Counted from the stretch's first letter, positions 42,810 through 52,637 are shown. The stretch is DNA of 64,000 nt from Mucilaginibacter achroorhodeus (GCF_007846095.1 NZ_VOEI01000001.1:1-64000); one strand, 5' to 3'. Translations and numbers: made by a program. Notes: generated by a model from the letters alone, not told the origin.

Positions 42810-44896
42810 GCTGGTTACATTATCTCATCGAAGCCAATATTTACATGCTGGTATTTTACTTGTGCTACCGTCTGATCTTAGCTGACAATACACATTATAC
42901 GCTCAACCGGATGTATCTGATAGCATCCTGCATTATTGCGTTTATTATTCCGCTAACGCAGATAAGTGCCTTAAAGCCGCATCTCGAAGAAACGCAAACG
43001 TTTACTCAGGCCTCTTACGTACTACCAACAAATTTAAACGTACAGGTTCAAAAGCAGGGCTTCGAGTTTACTGTAGATAATACGCTGCCTTACCTGTACA
43101 TAGCCGGGGCAATGATTGCTGCAGTAGTTCTTCTTGTTAGGTTATGGCGTTTATTTAAGATAACCAAAGCCGGGCGATCATACAGCTATGGCGACTACCA
43201 ACGAGTTGATCTGCCTGATAGCCAAACCGCTTTTTCATTCTTCAATTATTTGTACATGGGTACCGGTCTTAAACAGTCTGAGACCATTATCGCGCACGAA
43301 CTGGTGCATATTCGCCAGAAACATACACTCGATGTGCTTTTCCTGGAGTTGCTTAAGATCGTTAATTGGTTTAGCCCGGTGGTTTACCTGGTACAGCAAA
43401 GCTTAAAAACCCTGCACGAATATATAGCCGACGAGCAAACTGCGGCCCTCGAAAATGATGCCCTTTCCTATTCATCCTTCCTGCTTAATAACGCTTACGG
43501 ATTGGCAGGCGCATCGGTTACGCATTCCTTCTTCAACAATAACCTATTAAAAAGGAGAATAATCATGTTAAACCAAAAACGATCAGGCAAGTTAGCAAGG
43601 CTAAAATACCTGGCAGCAGCACCGCTTTGCGCGGGGATGTTGTGTACATCCACGTTACTATTTAGTAAAGATTACGGGGTGATAGACTTTACGCCGCAAA
43701 AGCAAACCAGCCGTACAGTGCAAATTGATAGCGGTAACTACACGCTTAGACTAACTGATCTAACAACCGGCATCATAGCCATTGCGGATGACATGGAACT
43801 GCGCGATTCGACTGCCGACAAAGCCACCTTTTATTCAGTTAAAACCTTTCCTGATAAACCTAAAGAGATTACCATTTCAAACGGCGATCACTTTAGGATA
43901 GAAAAAGTTTTGCGTGATTCGGCCAGATCAGCGTATGAGCAAACTCAAAAATCACCGCCGCCGCCTTCAAGACCGGTATCAATATACAATAAAGATAAAA
44001 GAGGAAGCGCGCTCGTAATTGCGCCTCAATTGCCTACTAAAGCTTTGGTCCCACCGCCACCTTATGAAACGGCATATATACCATTGTATAAACATATGGC
44101 TAAAACTTTACGTTATCCACAATCTGCCCGAGAAAGTAAAACTGATGGTAATGTAATATTATCTTACCGTTTGAATTCCGATCGTAAAATAACCGACATA
44201 AAAGTAGAAAAAGGCATTGGCAATGGTTGTGACGAAGCAGCTTTGAACGCAATCCGTTCTTTTAATGGCATTGTTGATAAAGCGCCGGGGCAATACTATT
44301 TGGCAACGGTTTTTGCACTGCAAGGTTATACTAAAAGGTATCAATCATTAGATAATTACAGGTCTAAACCAAATTTTGCCGGCGTAGTTGTAGCCACTGG
44401 TTATGTGAATAATCCACCACCGCCGCCACCCGTAGAATCAAGAAAAAAAGCTACGAGCGTTCCACCTCCGCCACCGCCACCCACTATAACTTCAACCAAG
44501 TGGAAAAGCCGGGACCAAATCGAAGGATTAAATGCTTTTTATAGTTTTATAGCCAAATATGTAAGATTCCCTGCCAGGTTGCGAAATGAAGACAAAAGCG
44601 GCATAGTGATCATGAATTTTGATGTAAAAGATGGAAAACTAAACAACATCAAATTGTACAAAGGGATACTTCCGATCGCCGATAATGAAGTAGCAAGGGT
44701 ATTAGGGATGTATGATAAGCATTTGGATATTCCGGCCGGCAACTATTATATCCCTGTATCTTTTAATCTTGTTGATGAAGATAATCCTAATCCAACAATA
44801 GATAATAAAGTAGAAATTGCCAGGCAGATACCAAAAGATGGCAAAAGCACGGTACTTACAGAAGTTGTTGTAACTGGCAGTAAAATTAAATCTTAA
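42806..44896 (+). CDS. M56 (BlaR1-like) metallopeptidase with TonB-like C-terminal domains
   Basis: 696 residues. Membrane helices at about 5-20, 34-52, 93-112 and 262-282 surround the M56 zinc site: HELVH (His164-Glu165-His168) with a downstream Glu in LHEYIADEQ. After the last helix come two TonB_C-like domains (about 425-510 and 590-665), each preceded by proline runs, as in TonB itself. The protein ends TVLTEVVVTGSKIKS, resembling the plug start of TonB-dependent receptors. It should cleave the BlaI-like partner on a signal; the ligand is unknown. Its end overlaps the convergent rsmG by 11 bases. Confidence 0.88.
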   Translation: MSWLHYLIEANIYMLVFYLCYRLILADNTHYTLNRMYLIASCIIAFIIPLTQISALKPHLEETQTFTQASYVLPTNLNVQVQKQGFEFTVDNTLPYLYIAGAMIAAVVLLVRLWRLFKITKAGRSYSYGDYQRVDLPDSQTAFSFFNYLYMGTGLKQSETIIAHELVHIRQKHTLDVLFLELLKIVNWFSPVVYLVQQSLKTLHEYIADEQTAALENDALSYSSFLLNNAYGLAGASVTHSFFNNNLLKRRIIMLNQKRSGKLARLKYLAAAPLCAGMLCTSTLLFSKDYGVIDFTPQKQTSRTVQIDSGNYTLRLTDLTTGIIAIADDMELRDSTADKATFYSVKTFPDKPKEITISNGDHFRIEKVLRDSARSAYEQTQKSPPPPSRPVSIYNKDKRGSALVIAPQLPTKALVPPPPYETAYIPLYKHMAKTLRYPQSARESKTDGNVILSYRLNSDRKITDIKVEKGIGNGCDEAALNAIRSFNGIVDKAPGQYYLATVFALQGYTKRYQSLDNYRSKPNFAGVVVATGYVNNPPPPPPVESRKKATSVPPPPPPPTITSTKWKSRDQIEGLNAFYSFIAKYVRFPARLRNEDKSGIVIMNFDVKDGKLNNIKLYKGILPIADNEVARVLGMYDKHLDIPAGNYYIPVSFNLVDEDNPNPTIDNKVEIARQIPKDGKSTVLTEVVVTGSKIKS

Positions 44897-45512
44897 CGTA
44901 AATAACCTGTTTGGTTTCGAAGAAATCCTCATCAAAATAATCTTTGAGGTAGAATTGCTGCACGGCTAAACCCGCGTCGGCAATTTCTTGAGTTAGATCC
45001 CCTCCCTTTAAATAGAGTATGCCGTTAGGCAATTTATTTTTAGACTGCTTGTTAAATTTATCCTTTACCCAGGGATAAAAATCCTTTAATTGCGTAACCG
45101 CACGCGATACTACAAAATCAAATTTCTCCTTAATTTCTTCTGCACGTGCATGTGTTGCACGCAGGTTTTTTAAGCCAATAGCAGATGAAACCTCGCTCAC
45201 TACCTTTATCTTTTTACCAATACTATCTACCAAATGAAACTGTGTATCCGGAAACATAATAGCCAACGGAACGCCCGGAAAACCACCACCGGTACCCACA
45301 TCCAAAACGTTCTCACCTGGCAAGAAGCCCATCACTTTAGCTATACCTAACGAATGCAAAACGTGGCGCTCATACAACAGGTCGATGTCCTTACGGGATA
45401 TCACATTGATCTGGTTATTCCAAAATGTATAAAGTTCCTGCAGCTGTGCAAACTGTTCCTGCTGCTCCTTGGTAATATCGGGGAAGTATTTTAAGAGGAT
45501 ATCAGATTCCAT
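44886..45512 (-). CDS. rsmG: 16S rRNA (guanine(527)-N7)-methyltransferase
   Basis: 208 residues. SAM site in NVLDVGTGGGFPGVPLAIMFP, start with LLYERHVLHSLGIA, and FDFVVSRAVTQLKDFYPWV. Last gene of an overlapping minus operon: its ATG lies inside the end of the sigma factor gene (11-base overlap). Confidence 0.95.
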   Translation of the reverse strand: MESDILLKYFPDITKEQQEQFAQLQELYTFWNNQINVISRKDIDLLYERHVLHSLGIAKVMGFLPGENVLDVGTGGGFPGVPLAIMFPDTQFHLVDSIGKKIKVVSEVSSAIGLKNLRATHARAEEIKEKFDFVVSRAVTQLKDFYPWVKDKFNKQSKNKLPNGILYLKGGDLTQEIADAGLAVQQFYLKDYFDEDFFETKQVIYVKI

Positions 45513-46107
45513 CCTTTTTGTATCGGTTTATGATGTTGCCCAACAGGTAACGCCCTCTAAATAATTGTGCTTTAACGGTTCCCAACGGCAAGTCTAACTG
45601 CTGGGAGATCTCTTCGTATGACAGCTCATCAAAATAGCGCAGGGTTATCAGGTTACGGTAACGCGGAGGCAAACTTTCTATCAATAATTTTAACTCGGCC
45701 GTTTGTTGTTTTTTTATCGATGATTCTTCAGGATTAAGGGTATCAGCTTTTATTTGCAACGGCTTTTCATCGCCATCATCATCCATCATACCGTGGATGG
45801 ATTGAGTGCTAAGCTTCTTTTTCCTGATAAAATCTATACAGTTATTGGTAGCCACACGAAATAACCAGGTACTAAAGGCAAACTCGGGCTGATATTTATC
45901 CAGCTTTTCAAAGGCCTTGGCAAAGGTTTCAACGGTAAGGTCCATGGCATCTTCCTTATTGTTCACCATCTTAAGCACCATAAAGTAAATGGAATCTTTA
46001 TAACGCTGCATCAGATCAGCATAGGCCTTTTGGTTTCCCTCGCGGGCTTTCAGCACCAGCTGGAAATCGTTCCTGGCGTTCTCGGTGAAATTTTTGTTTA
46101 CTTCCAT
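45502..46107 (-). CDS. ECF-type RNA polymerase sigma factor
   Basis: 201 residues. Sigma region 2 (YADLMQRYKDSIYFMVLKMVNNKEDAMDLTVETFAKAF...FSTWLFRVATNNCIDFIRKKK, given in parts) and region 4 (LPPRYRNLITLRYFDELSYEEISQQLDLPLGTVKAQLFRGR). No anti-sigma gene is adjacent. It overlaps the preceding glycosyltransferase by 10 bases and rsmG by 11, so the three genes are translated as a unit. Confidence 0.92.
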   Translation of the reverse strand: MEVNKNFTENARNDFQLVLKAREGNQKAYADLMQRYKDSIYFMVLKMVNNKEDAMDLTVETFAKAFEKLDKYQPEFAFSTWLFRVATNNCIDFIRKKKLSTQSIHGMMDDDGDEKPLQIKADTLNPEESSIKKQQTAELKLLIESLPPRYRNLITLRYFDELSYEEISQQLDLPLGTVKAQLFRGRYLLGNIINRYKKDGI

Positions 46108-47300
46108 CGTGTGGTTTTAATAAAGGTACCAATCAATCCAAATACATTTAAATAGATATAGTATATCATATCAAAAAATGGCAGCCACCACAGCAGATCG
46201 GCACAGTCCAGTTTTTTAAATATTTTGCGATAAATAGCAAATTGCAGTATCAACCTAAATAATACAACACCCGCTATTAATAATGGTTCAAACTTTAGTA
46301 TGATGAATGCAATAAGCAGCACATAGTACAAAAAGCCGCTTACAGCATCAAGGCTAAGCATACGTCGATGGCTGTTCTTGTATAATTTACCTACACCCAT
46401 GTGCCTTTTCTTTTGAATAAACCAGCTTTTTAAAGTGCTTTTTGCATCACTGTAAGTAAATGTATCGGGGTGAATTTCGATAGTTGTATTTACAGATGTA
46501 CCATTTTGATTCACAAAAAGGTCATCATCCCCACTCATTACGTGCATGTGCGATGCAAAGCCCTTGGCACCAAAAAACAGGCTCCGCGTATAAGCCAAGT
46601 TACGGCCTATACCCATGTAAGGGTCGCCTTTTAAGGCTGAAGAAAGGTAATTGATAGCCGTTTTAAGCGTTTCAAAACGGATAAAAGGATTTAAAAAATT
46701 GCGGGTTTTAATATACGGCGAATACCCTAAAACGATATATGTTGAGGCGTTAAAGTTTGCGGCCATTCGGGTTATCCAGTCGAGCGTGGCGGGCTTGCAG
46801 TCGGCATCTGTAAACAAAAAATGCTCATATTTCGCAGCCTTTATACCCATGGTAAGCGCAAACTTTTTCCCAGTTCTATGCTTCTCGCTTTCGGTCACGG
46901 TTACTATTTTTAAATGCGGAAACTCCTGTTGTATCTCGCGCAGCACATCAGCCGTATCATCTGTTGAACGGTCATTTACCACCACAACTTCATAGTCAGG
47001 ATAATTTTGCTGCAGGATATAAGGCAAGTAAACGATCAGGTTTTTAGCTTCGTTACGTGCACTGATGATCACCGAAACAGGTACTGTTGGTTGCGGAAGC
47101 TCTTGCCGTGGTTTGTAGCCCGAAAGTTTACTATGGTTACTGATGAGGTAATATAGTTGAACAATAAAACAAAGCTGAAATAAAATGAATAATGCCTGTT
47201 GTATATAAGCTTCCAATGCGCCTTTAAAATAAAGAGCAAAGTTGTTAAAAAACGTTGTAATGTTGTAACGTTTTGAGGTTGAAATGTTAACATATTTCAC
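46098..47300 (-). CDS. membrane glycosyltransferase, family 2
   Basis: Up to 400 residues. N-terminal membrane helix (ALFILFQLCFIVQLYYLIS), GT-A domain (PVSVIISARNEAKNL, VVVNDRSTDDTADVL, LFTDADCKPATLDW, MSGDDDLF, and the WFIQKKRHMGVGK Q/RxxRW-type motif), then two C-terminal helices. The GTG at 47300 gives 400 residues; a TTG at 47216 just before the first helix is an alternative. Product unknown; envelope polysaccharide or lipid glycosylation is likely. Confidence 0.88.
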   Translation of the reverse strand: MKYVNISTSKRYNITTFFNNFALYFKGALEAYIQQALFILFQLCFIVQLYYLISNHSKLSGYKPRQELPQPTVPVSVIISARNEAKNLIVYLPYILQQNYPDYEVVVVNDRSTDDTADVLREIQQEFPHLKIVTVTESEKHRTGKKFALTMGIKAAKYEHFLFTDADCKPATLDWITRMAANFNASTYIVLGYSPYIKTRNFLNPFIRFETLKTAINYLSSALKGDPYMGIGRNLAYTRSLFFGAKGFASHMHVMSGDDDLFVNQNGTSVNTTIEIHPDTFTYSDAKSTLKSWFIQKKRHMGVGKLYKNSHRRMLSLDAVSGFLYYVLLIAFIILKFEPLLIAGVVLFRLILQFAIYRKIFKKLDCADLLWWLPFFDMIYYIYLNVFGLIGTFIKTTRWK

Positions 47301-47403
47301 ATAATCAGCATTAGTTTTCCATATCGGGCAAACATTTAGCTATCCACAACAAACATTAAAACTTTGAAGCCTTTAAAACTTACAGTAATAAGGTAGCTTT
47401 TGT

Positions 47404-47411
47404 TAATTTTG
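47404..47411 (+). promoter_or_regulatory. tgt promoter -7 element
   Basis: TAATTTTG matches TAnnTTTG and ends 10 bases before the tgt ATG, so the leader would be only a few bases long. Confidence 0.45.
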
Positions 47412-47421
47412 CCGGGATACA

Positions 47422-48552
47422 ATGAAATTTACTTTACAAGCACAAGACCCACTATCAAAGGCCCGGGCAGGCGAACTGGTTACCGATCACGGGGTTATCC
47501 AAACGCCAATTTTTATGCCCGTTGGCACTGCCGGTACCGTAAAAGCGGTACATCAGCGCGAACTTAAAGAGGACATAAAGGCGCAGATCATCTTAGGAAA
47601 TACCTATCATTTATACTTAAGGCCCGGACTAAACACGCTTGAACAAGCCGGCGGATTACATAAATTTAACGGCTGGGACGGCCCAATTTTGACCGATAGC
47701 GGCGGTTACCAGGTTTATTCGCTTACCGAAGTGCGTAAGATAAAGGAGGAAGGCGTAACCTTTCGCTCGCATGTTGATGGCTCAAAACACCTGTTTACAC
47801 CCGAGAATGTGATGGATATACAGCGCATTATTGGTGCCGATATCATTATGGCATTTGATGAATGCACGCCTTACCCCTGCGAGTACAATTACGCGAAAAG
47901 GTCTATAGAAATGACCCATCGATGGCTTAAACGATGCTGCGACAGGTTTGACAACACCGAGCCGAAATATGGCTATAGCCAAACCCTATTCCCTATTGTG
48001 CAAGGGTCTGTTTATAAAGATCTGAGGGTGAGATCGGCAGAAGTTATTGCTTCTTTTGAGCGCGAAGGAAATGCCATTGGCGGACTTAGCGTAGGCGAAC
48101 CTGCCGAAGAAATGTATGCCATGACGGAGGTAGTTTGCGATATATTACCAAAGGAAAAGCCACGTTACCTAATGGGTGTTGGAACCCCTGTTAATATATT
48201 GGAAAACATTGCTTTAGGTATTGATATGTTTGACTGTGTAATGCCAACCCGCAATGCCCGTAACGGTATGTTGTTCACTAAAGACGGCATTATCAATATC
48301 AAAAACGAAAAGTGGAAAAACGACTTTTCTCCTATCGAGGCAGACAGTGACCTTTTTGCCGATAAGGTTTACACCAAAGCCTACTTGCGCCACCTTATAC
48401 ATAGCGGCGAAATGCTTGGCGCACAAGTGGCAACCCTGCATAACCTTCACTTTTATCTATGGCTGGTAGGCGAAGCACGCAATAAAATCATCTCGGGAGA
48501 GTTTTACGACTGGAAGAACAAAATGGTAACCCGCTTAGGCACAAGATTGTAG
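47422..48552 (+). CDS. tgt: tRNA-guanine transglycosylase
   Basis: 376 residues. Exchanges guanine 34 for preQ1 in tRNA, upstream of QueA in the queuosine pathway. LGNTYHLYLRPG, the catalytic ILTDSGGYQVYSL, FPIVQGSVYKDLR, GGLSVGEP, and the second catalytic Asp in FDCVMPTRNARNG are present. In the zinc-site area the usual CxCxxC is not evident: the corresponding stretch reads INIKNEKWKNDFSPI, as in Bacteroidota-type Tgt lacking those Cys (I am not certain how common this is). The next gene starts immediately after its stop. Confidence 0.95.
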   Translation: MKFTLQAQDPLSKARAGELVTDHGVIQTPIFMPVGTAGTVKAVHQRELKEDIKAQIILGNTYHLYLRPGLNTLEQAGGLHKFNGWDGPILTDSGGYQVYSLTEVRKIKEEGVTFRSHVDGSKHLFTPENVMDIQRIIGADIIMAFDECTPYPCEYNYAKRSIEMTHRWLKRCCDRFDNTEPKYGYSQTLFPIVQGSVYKDLRVRSAEVIASFEREGNAIGGLSVGEPAEEMYAMTEVVCDILPKEKPRYLMGVGTPVNILENIALGIDMFDCVMPTRNARNGMLFTKDGIINIKNEKWKNDFSPIEADSDLFADKVYTKAYLRHLIHSGEMLGAQVATLHNLHFYLWLVGEARNKIISGEFYDWKNKMVTRLGTRL

Positions 48553-49668
48553 ATGAAGAAACTACTTGGCAGATATTTAACCGTTATTGACAGGTTTATT
48601 ATGGGTAAATACCTGGGCACATTTGTGTTTACCCTTGGTATCTTCCTTGTAATATCGGTTATTTTTGATATCTCTGAGCACCTTGATAATTTCCTGGGCA
48701 AGAATTCCAGCCTGCACGATATTATATTCGAATATTATGCAGGTTTTATTCCATTTTACCTGATGTTATTGTCGCCACTCATTAACTTCCTGGCGGTGAT
48801 ATACTTTACGGCTAAGATGGCCAACCAGACGGAGATCGTTCCGATACTTACCAGCAGGGCCAGTTTTAATCGCTTTTTAAGGCCCTACGCACTATCCTCA
48901 ATCCTAATTTTTGTTATTTCCCTCCTGCTTAATTTGTATGTGATTCCGCATACCAACAAGCTAAAAGTTGATTTTGAAAGTCGAAATTTCTTCGCTAACG
49001 ACGACCAATCAAAGGCTGATGTGCATATCCAATTAGATAAACACACTTACGTTTACATGCAATCTTTTGACCCTGCAATGCAAACCGGCTATCAGTTTAT
49101 GCTGGAAAAATTTGATGGTGATACCATGAAAGAACGCCTCACGGCAACCAGTATAAAGTACGATTCTCTTAAAAATCACTGGATAATAAGCGGCCCATCC
49201 AGGCGCATTATTAAGGGCTTAAAGGACACTCTTTTCAGCAGCTACAACAACATAGATACCGTGCTTGACATGCGCCCCATTGACTTCCAGGCGCACGATA
49301 ATGTGGTAAGTAATATCTACGGCGCCATGCCTTTGAAGACTTTGAATGCGGCAATTGCCAAGGAAAAAATCCGCAGCACAGGGGCAGTTATTGATATGGA
49401 ATTTGAAAAATATCGACGGTTTATAGAGCCACTATCCACCTTTGTACTCACATGTATCGGCGTTGCAATATCATCCAGAAAGGTACGCGGAGGAGTAGGT
49501 TTGCCACTTGGTATAGGCATTTTTATATGCTTTACATACATCGTGGTGAACAAATTTGCCCTCGTTTTTTCGGTAAAAGGAGGCTTCGATCCACTCATTT
49601 CAGTGTGCATTCCCAACGCAATTTTTGGTATATTAGGCTATATACTGATCGTAAAAGCGCCTAAATAA
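48553..49668 (+). CDS. LptF/LptG family permease
   Basis: 371 residues. The YjgP/YjgQ fold: RYLTVIDRFIMGKYLGTFVFTLGIFLVISVIFD, helices near 60-85 and 105-125, a periplasmic jellyroll (about 130-280) and three C-terminal helices. LptF/G move LPS from the inner membrane with LptB. It starts directly at the tgt stop (TAG-ATG), and the DMT transporter starts directly after it. Confidence 0.9.
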   Translation: MKKLLGRYLTVIDRFIMGKYLGTFVFTLGIFLVISVIFDISEHLDNFLGKNSSLHDIIFEYYAGFIPFYLMLLSPLINFLAVIYFTAKMANQTEIVPILTSRASFNRFLRPYALSSILIFVISLLLNLYVIPHTNKLKVDFESRNFFANDDQSKADVHIQLDKHTYVYMQSFDPAMQTGYQFMLEKFDGDTMKERLTATSIKYDSLKNHWIISGPSRRIIKGLKDTLFSSYNNIDTVLDMRPIDFQAHDNVVSNIYGAMPLKTLNAAIAKEKIRSTGAVIDMEFEKYRRFIEPLSTFVLTCIGVAISSRKVRGGVGLPLGIGIFICFTYIVVNKFALVFSVKGGFDPLISVCIPNAIFGILGYILIVKAPK

Positions 49669-50571
49669 ATGCCTTCAAACGTACAAAATCAGGGTCTGAA
49701 CAAGAACCTTTTGATCCTTCATTTCACTGTTTTTATCTGGGGATTTACCGGAATTTTAGGTCAATTGATCTCAATTTCCGCGGTAAATTTGGTGTGGTAC
49801 AGGGTTATGATCGCCAGTTTTTCGTTGTTTTTGTACTTCAAATTCAACAAAACGGCCTTCAAATTAAGCCGAAAAACGGCGCTAAAACTGGCTCTTACCG
49901 GTGCTTTAGTAGGCGGGCATTGGATACTTTTCTTTGCTTCAATCAAACTTTCAACCGTTCCGGTGACCTTAGTTTGCCTCTCATCTATCACACTTTTTAC
50001 GGCAATTTTTGAGCCGATAATCAATAAAAAGCAAACTTCAAAATTGGAGGTAATTGCAGGCGTTTTTATCGTAATTGGCATTGCGTTAATTTTCAAGTTT
50101 GAAACGCAATACACTAAGGGTATCATCGCCGGCCTTGTAAGTGCTGTGCTTGCGAGCTTATTCTCTATCATCAATGGTCGCCATGTGCAAAAAATAGAAG
50201 CGCCTGTAATTGCATTTTATGAACTTTCCGGCGCCTTTTTATGGATCACATTATACCTTTTGGGAACCGTTGGAACCAGTGGTTTAGTGGTTCCAAAACC
50301 ATCTGATATTGGCTACCTCCTACTACTTGGTACCGTTTGCACGTCCCTCGCTTATGTTGCAGGTGTATCAGTAATGCGCGAGCTCTCTGCCTTTCGTGTG
50401 GCGTTGATCACCAACCTCGAGCCGGTGTACGGCATCATTATGGCTTTTCTTTTTTTTAACAATACCAGCACCATGAGTGCCGGTTTTTGGGCCGGTGCCG
50501 CAATTGTATTGTCTACCATCTTCCTGTTTCCTGTCGCCCAGAAACAGATGGCCAAACGTCGTAACAGATAA
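49669..50571 (+). CDS. DMT-superfamily (EamA) transporter
   Basis: 300 residues with ten predicted membrane spans in two EamA repeats (FIWGFTGILGQLISISA; VLASLFSIINGRHVQKIEAP). Substrate unknown. The start abuts the LptF/G stop (TAA-ATG), making a compact three-gene unit with tgt. Confidence 0.9.
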   Translation: MPSNVQNQGLNKNLLILHFTVFIWGFTGILGQLISISAVNLVWYRVMIASFSLFLYFKFNKTAFKLSRKTALKLALTGALVGGHWILFFASIKLSTVPVTLVCLSSITLFTAIFEPIINKKQTSKLEVIAGVFIVIGIALIFKFETQYTKGIIAGLVSAVLASLFSIINGRHVQKIEAPVIAFYELSGAFLWITLYLLGTVGTSGLVVPKPSDIGYLLLLGTVCTSLAYVAGVSVMRELSAFRVALITNLEPVYGIIMAFLFFNNTSTMSAGFWAGAAIVLSTIFLFPVAQKQMAKRRNR

Positions 50572-51423
50572 TTTTTCCTTGTCTTTTTTCTGTCGTTCCT
50601 CAGGGTTTTCTATCAGGGGTAGGGGCAAAGTAACCCTATCAGTCAAACGCATTTTTAGCCCTTCTAAGGCACTTTCATTTTTAGGCGCATATTTCCACGC
50701 AAAAAAAATTCAGACACTTTAGAGCCAAATTTGAAAATCAAGTTAGTGTATTAGTATCAAGTAATGAGCAGAGATGACTTTCATGTCACTTCTAACTTAA
50801 AATTTTAATTATTATAGTTAATTATAAATAATATATAAATTATATATAATTATGTAAATCATTTATTTATATAATTTAAATGAAATTTTAATTTATATAA
50901 ATAACAATTAAATTAAACTCAATTACTAATAAAATTAGCATAGCAAATTAAAAGAGGATTTAAATCGACTTAACGTAATGGTTATCAGTGTAATTATATT
51001 GATTAAATAATCAATAAATTTGAAGCATATCCTTAAGCTATATCCGGAATACTAAGTGTAACGAATAGCCAAAATATAAAATTGAATAAAAAGCTGGTAG
51101 TACTGCCAAGCGTATACATTTTGGAATCCCTGGTGAAAATTTCGAGGAATTTTCGACACATGTATCAAACTAATGATCCCGCCGAGCGGAGAGATTTTTG
51201 GCTCCAAACCACTCCATCATATTGCAAAAGCGATATCTTAATAGGGTCGGAATTGCAACCTCAACTGGAATGTATTTGATAAAGACCTGAGCGAAGATTC
51301 AGCCCGTCGGCAATTTGAAAAAACGGCAGCAGTTGGTCTTGTGTAAATCTAGCCTCGACCCTATCCTATTTTTAAATAGCAACTAAAAAATGTAGATTAG
51401 AGAAAAGCTTATCTCGAGAAATT
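50572..51423. other. 850-base AT-rich gap with possible gene remnants
   Basis: No convincing gene. 50805-51010 is extremely AT-rich, with TATATA/AATTAA runs. Two short open stretches look coding-like but are not recognised: 51082-51279 (65 codons from TTG), and an overlapping frame ending with DKDLSEDSARRQFEKTAAV before the TAA at 51343-51345. They could be parts of one decayed gene with a frameshift. This contrasts with tight gene packing elsewhere and may be a former insertion. Confidence 0.45.
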
Positions 51424-51702
51424 ATGAGCATCAAAAATATTGTTGCGCTTGTTATAGTTGTATTGCTTACGGTGATCATTATGCAAAATACCGATGGCGT
51501 GTATTTCCATATTTTATTCAACACAGTGTATACATCAAAAGTGAAAATGCTTTTGCCGGTTGCCATCCTGGCTTTCATTTTAGGCGTGTTAGTTGCACGC
51601 CCTAAAAACAAGAAGTATAATATCAGCGAACACTACAACGACATCCATGGAAAAGAAGATCCCAATACACTAAGTGACGAAGACAGGGATTATATTAGTT
51701 AG
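51424..51702 (+). CDS. small LapA-like (DUF1049) membrane protein
   Basis: 92 residues with two membrane helices (NIVALVIVVLLTVIIMQNTD and MLLPVAILAFILGVLVARP) and an acidic tail. The QNTDGVYFHILF segment between helices is typical of LapA/DUF1049-type proteins. Function in Bacteroidota is unknown; E. coli LapA acts in LPS assembly control. Confidence 0.75.
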   Translation: MSIKNIVALVIVVLLTVIIMQNTDGVYFHILFNTVYTSKVKMLLPVAILAFILGVLVARPKNKKYNISEHYNDIHGKEDPNTLSDEDRDYIS

Positions 51703-51830
51703 TAGTGAGCGAGGTTTAATGGGTGATTATAGCACTTCAAGTATATTTACTTTGGCTTAGTCGGTACCTGGTCAGGGGTTAGTTTGTACCCGGTTGCATG
51801 TTACTTGATACCACTCCCAGGCGGTTATTG

Positions 51831-52637
51831 TTAAACGTTGTAAAAAACCCGGCATGTTTCTTCAAGATCTTTCAAGTCGGGCTTGCTCTCAAAAATGCCA
51901 AACACCGATGCTCCCGAGCCACTCATACTGGCGTATAAAGCACCACGCTCATACAAGCTTGCTTTTACGCCACGGATAACGGGATGATTGTTGAAGATAT
52001 GCGCTTCAAAATCATTACGAATATGCTTTTTCCATGCCGTTAGGGGCATATTTACCAGGTCGTATACAGTTTCCTTAACAGGAGTTGGTTTTACGCCTCT
52101 GTAAGCCTCTGCAGTGGATACGTGGGCATCAGGCATTACCAACGCAACATGGTAGTTTGATAGGTCGAGTTTTACCGGCTCAAACTCATCGCCCTTTTCA
52201 AAAGCGAAGACCGGGCGGTTGTTGATAAAGAAAGCACAGTCGGCGCCAAGCAACCGCGCATAGTCCATCATGGCGTCTTCATCCATGCCGAGCTCAAATT
52301 TTTCATTCATCAATTTGATGAAGAACGCAGCGTTAGCAGATCCCCCTCCCAGCCCTGCACCTATCGGCACATTTTTGTGCAGGTGAATTTTTACCGGCGG
52401 TAGTTTTGGAAAATCTTTTTTGAGCAGGTGGTATCCCTGGATGCAAAGGTTATCCTCTGGCCTGCCAGGTATGTCAAGTCCTGATGATTGGAAGCTTAGC
52501 TCATCAGCCTTTATCACTTCCAGCACGTCATAAATTTTCACAGGGTAAAAAACCGTTTCAAGGTCGTGGTATCCGTCGGGCCGGCGGGCAGTGACATTTA
52601 ATCCGATATTTATTTTTGCGTTCGGGAATACGATCAT
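51831..52637 (-). CDS. ispE: 4-diphosphocytidyl-2-C-methyl-D-erythritol kinase
   Basis: 268 residues from the ATG at 52637, where homology starts (IVFPNAKINIGLNVTARRPDG). Fourth step of the MEP pathway. GHMP motif PIGAGLGGGSANAAF, DCAFFINNRPVFA, and the C-terminal ASMSGSGASVFGIF. A longer start lacks support. ispD is far away at 9632. Confidence 0.96.
   Translation of the reverse strand: MIVFPNAKINIGLNVTARRPDGYHDLETVFYPVKIYDVLEVIKADELSFQSSGLDIPGRPEDNLCIQGYHLLKKDFPKLPPVKIHLHKNVPIGAGLGGGSANAAFFIKLMNEKFELGMDEDAMMDYARLLGADCAFFINNRPVFAFEKGDEFEPVKLDLSNYHVALVMPDAHVSTAEAYRGVKPTPVKETVYDLVNMPLTAWKKHIRNDFEAHIFNNHPVIRGVKASLYERGALYASMSGSGASVFGIFESKPDLKDLEETCRVFYNV

Noticed and set aside
51082..51279. 65-codon open frame in the AT-rich gap
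   Set aside because: Starts with TTG, no ribosome site, no recognisable motif; kept only as possible remnant.
51703..51830. GTACCTGGT and GTACCCGGT in the gap before ispE as a repeat
   Set aside because: Only two loose copies and no clear structure.
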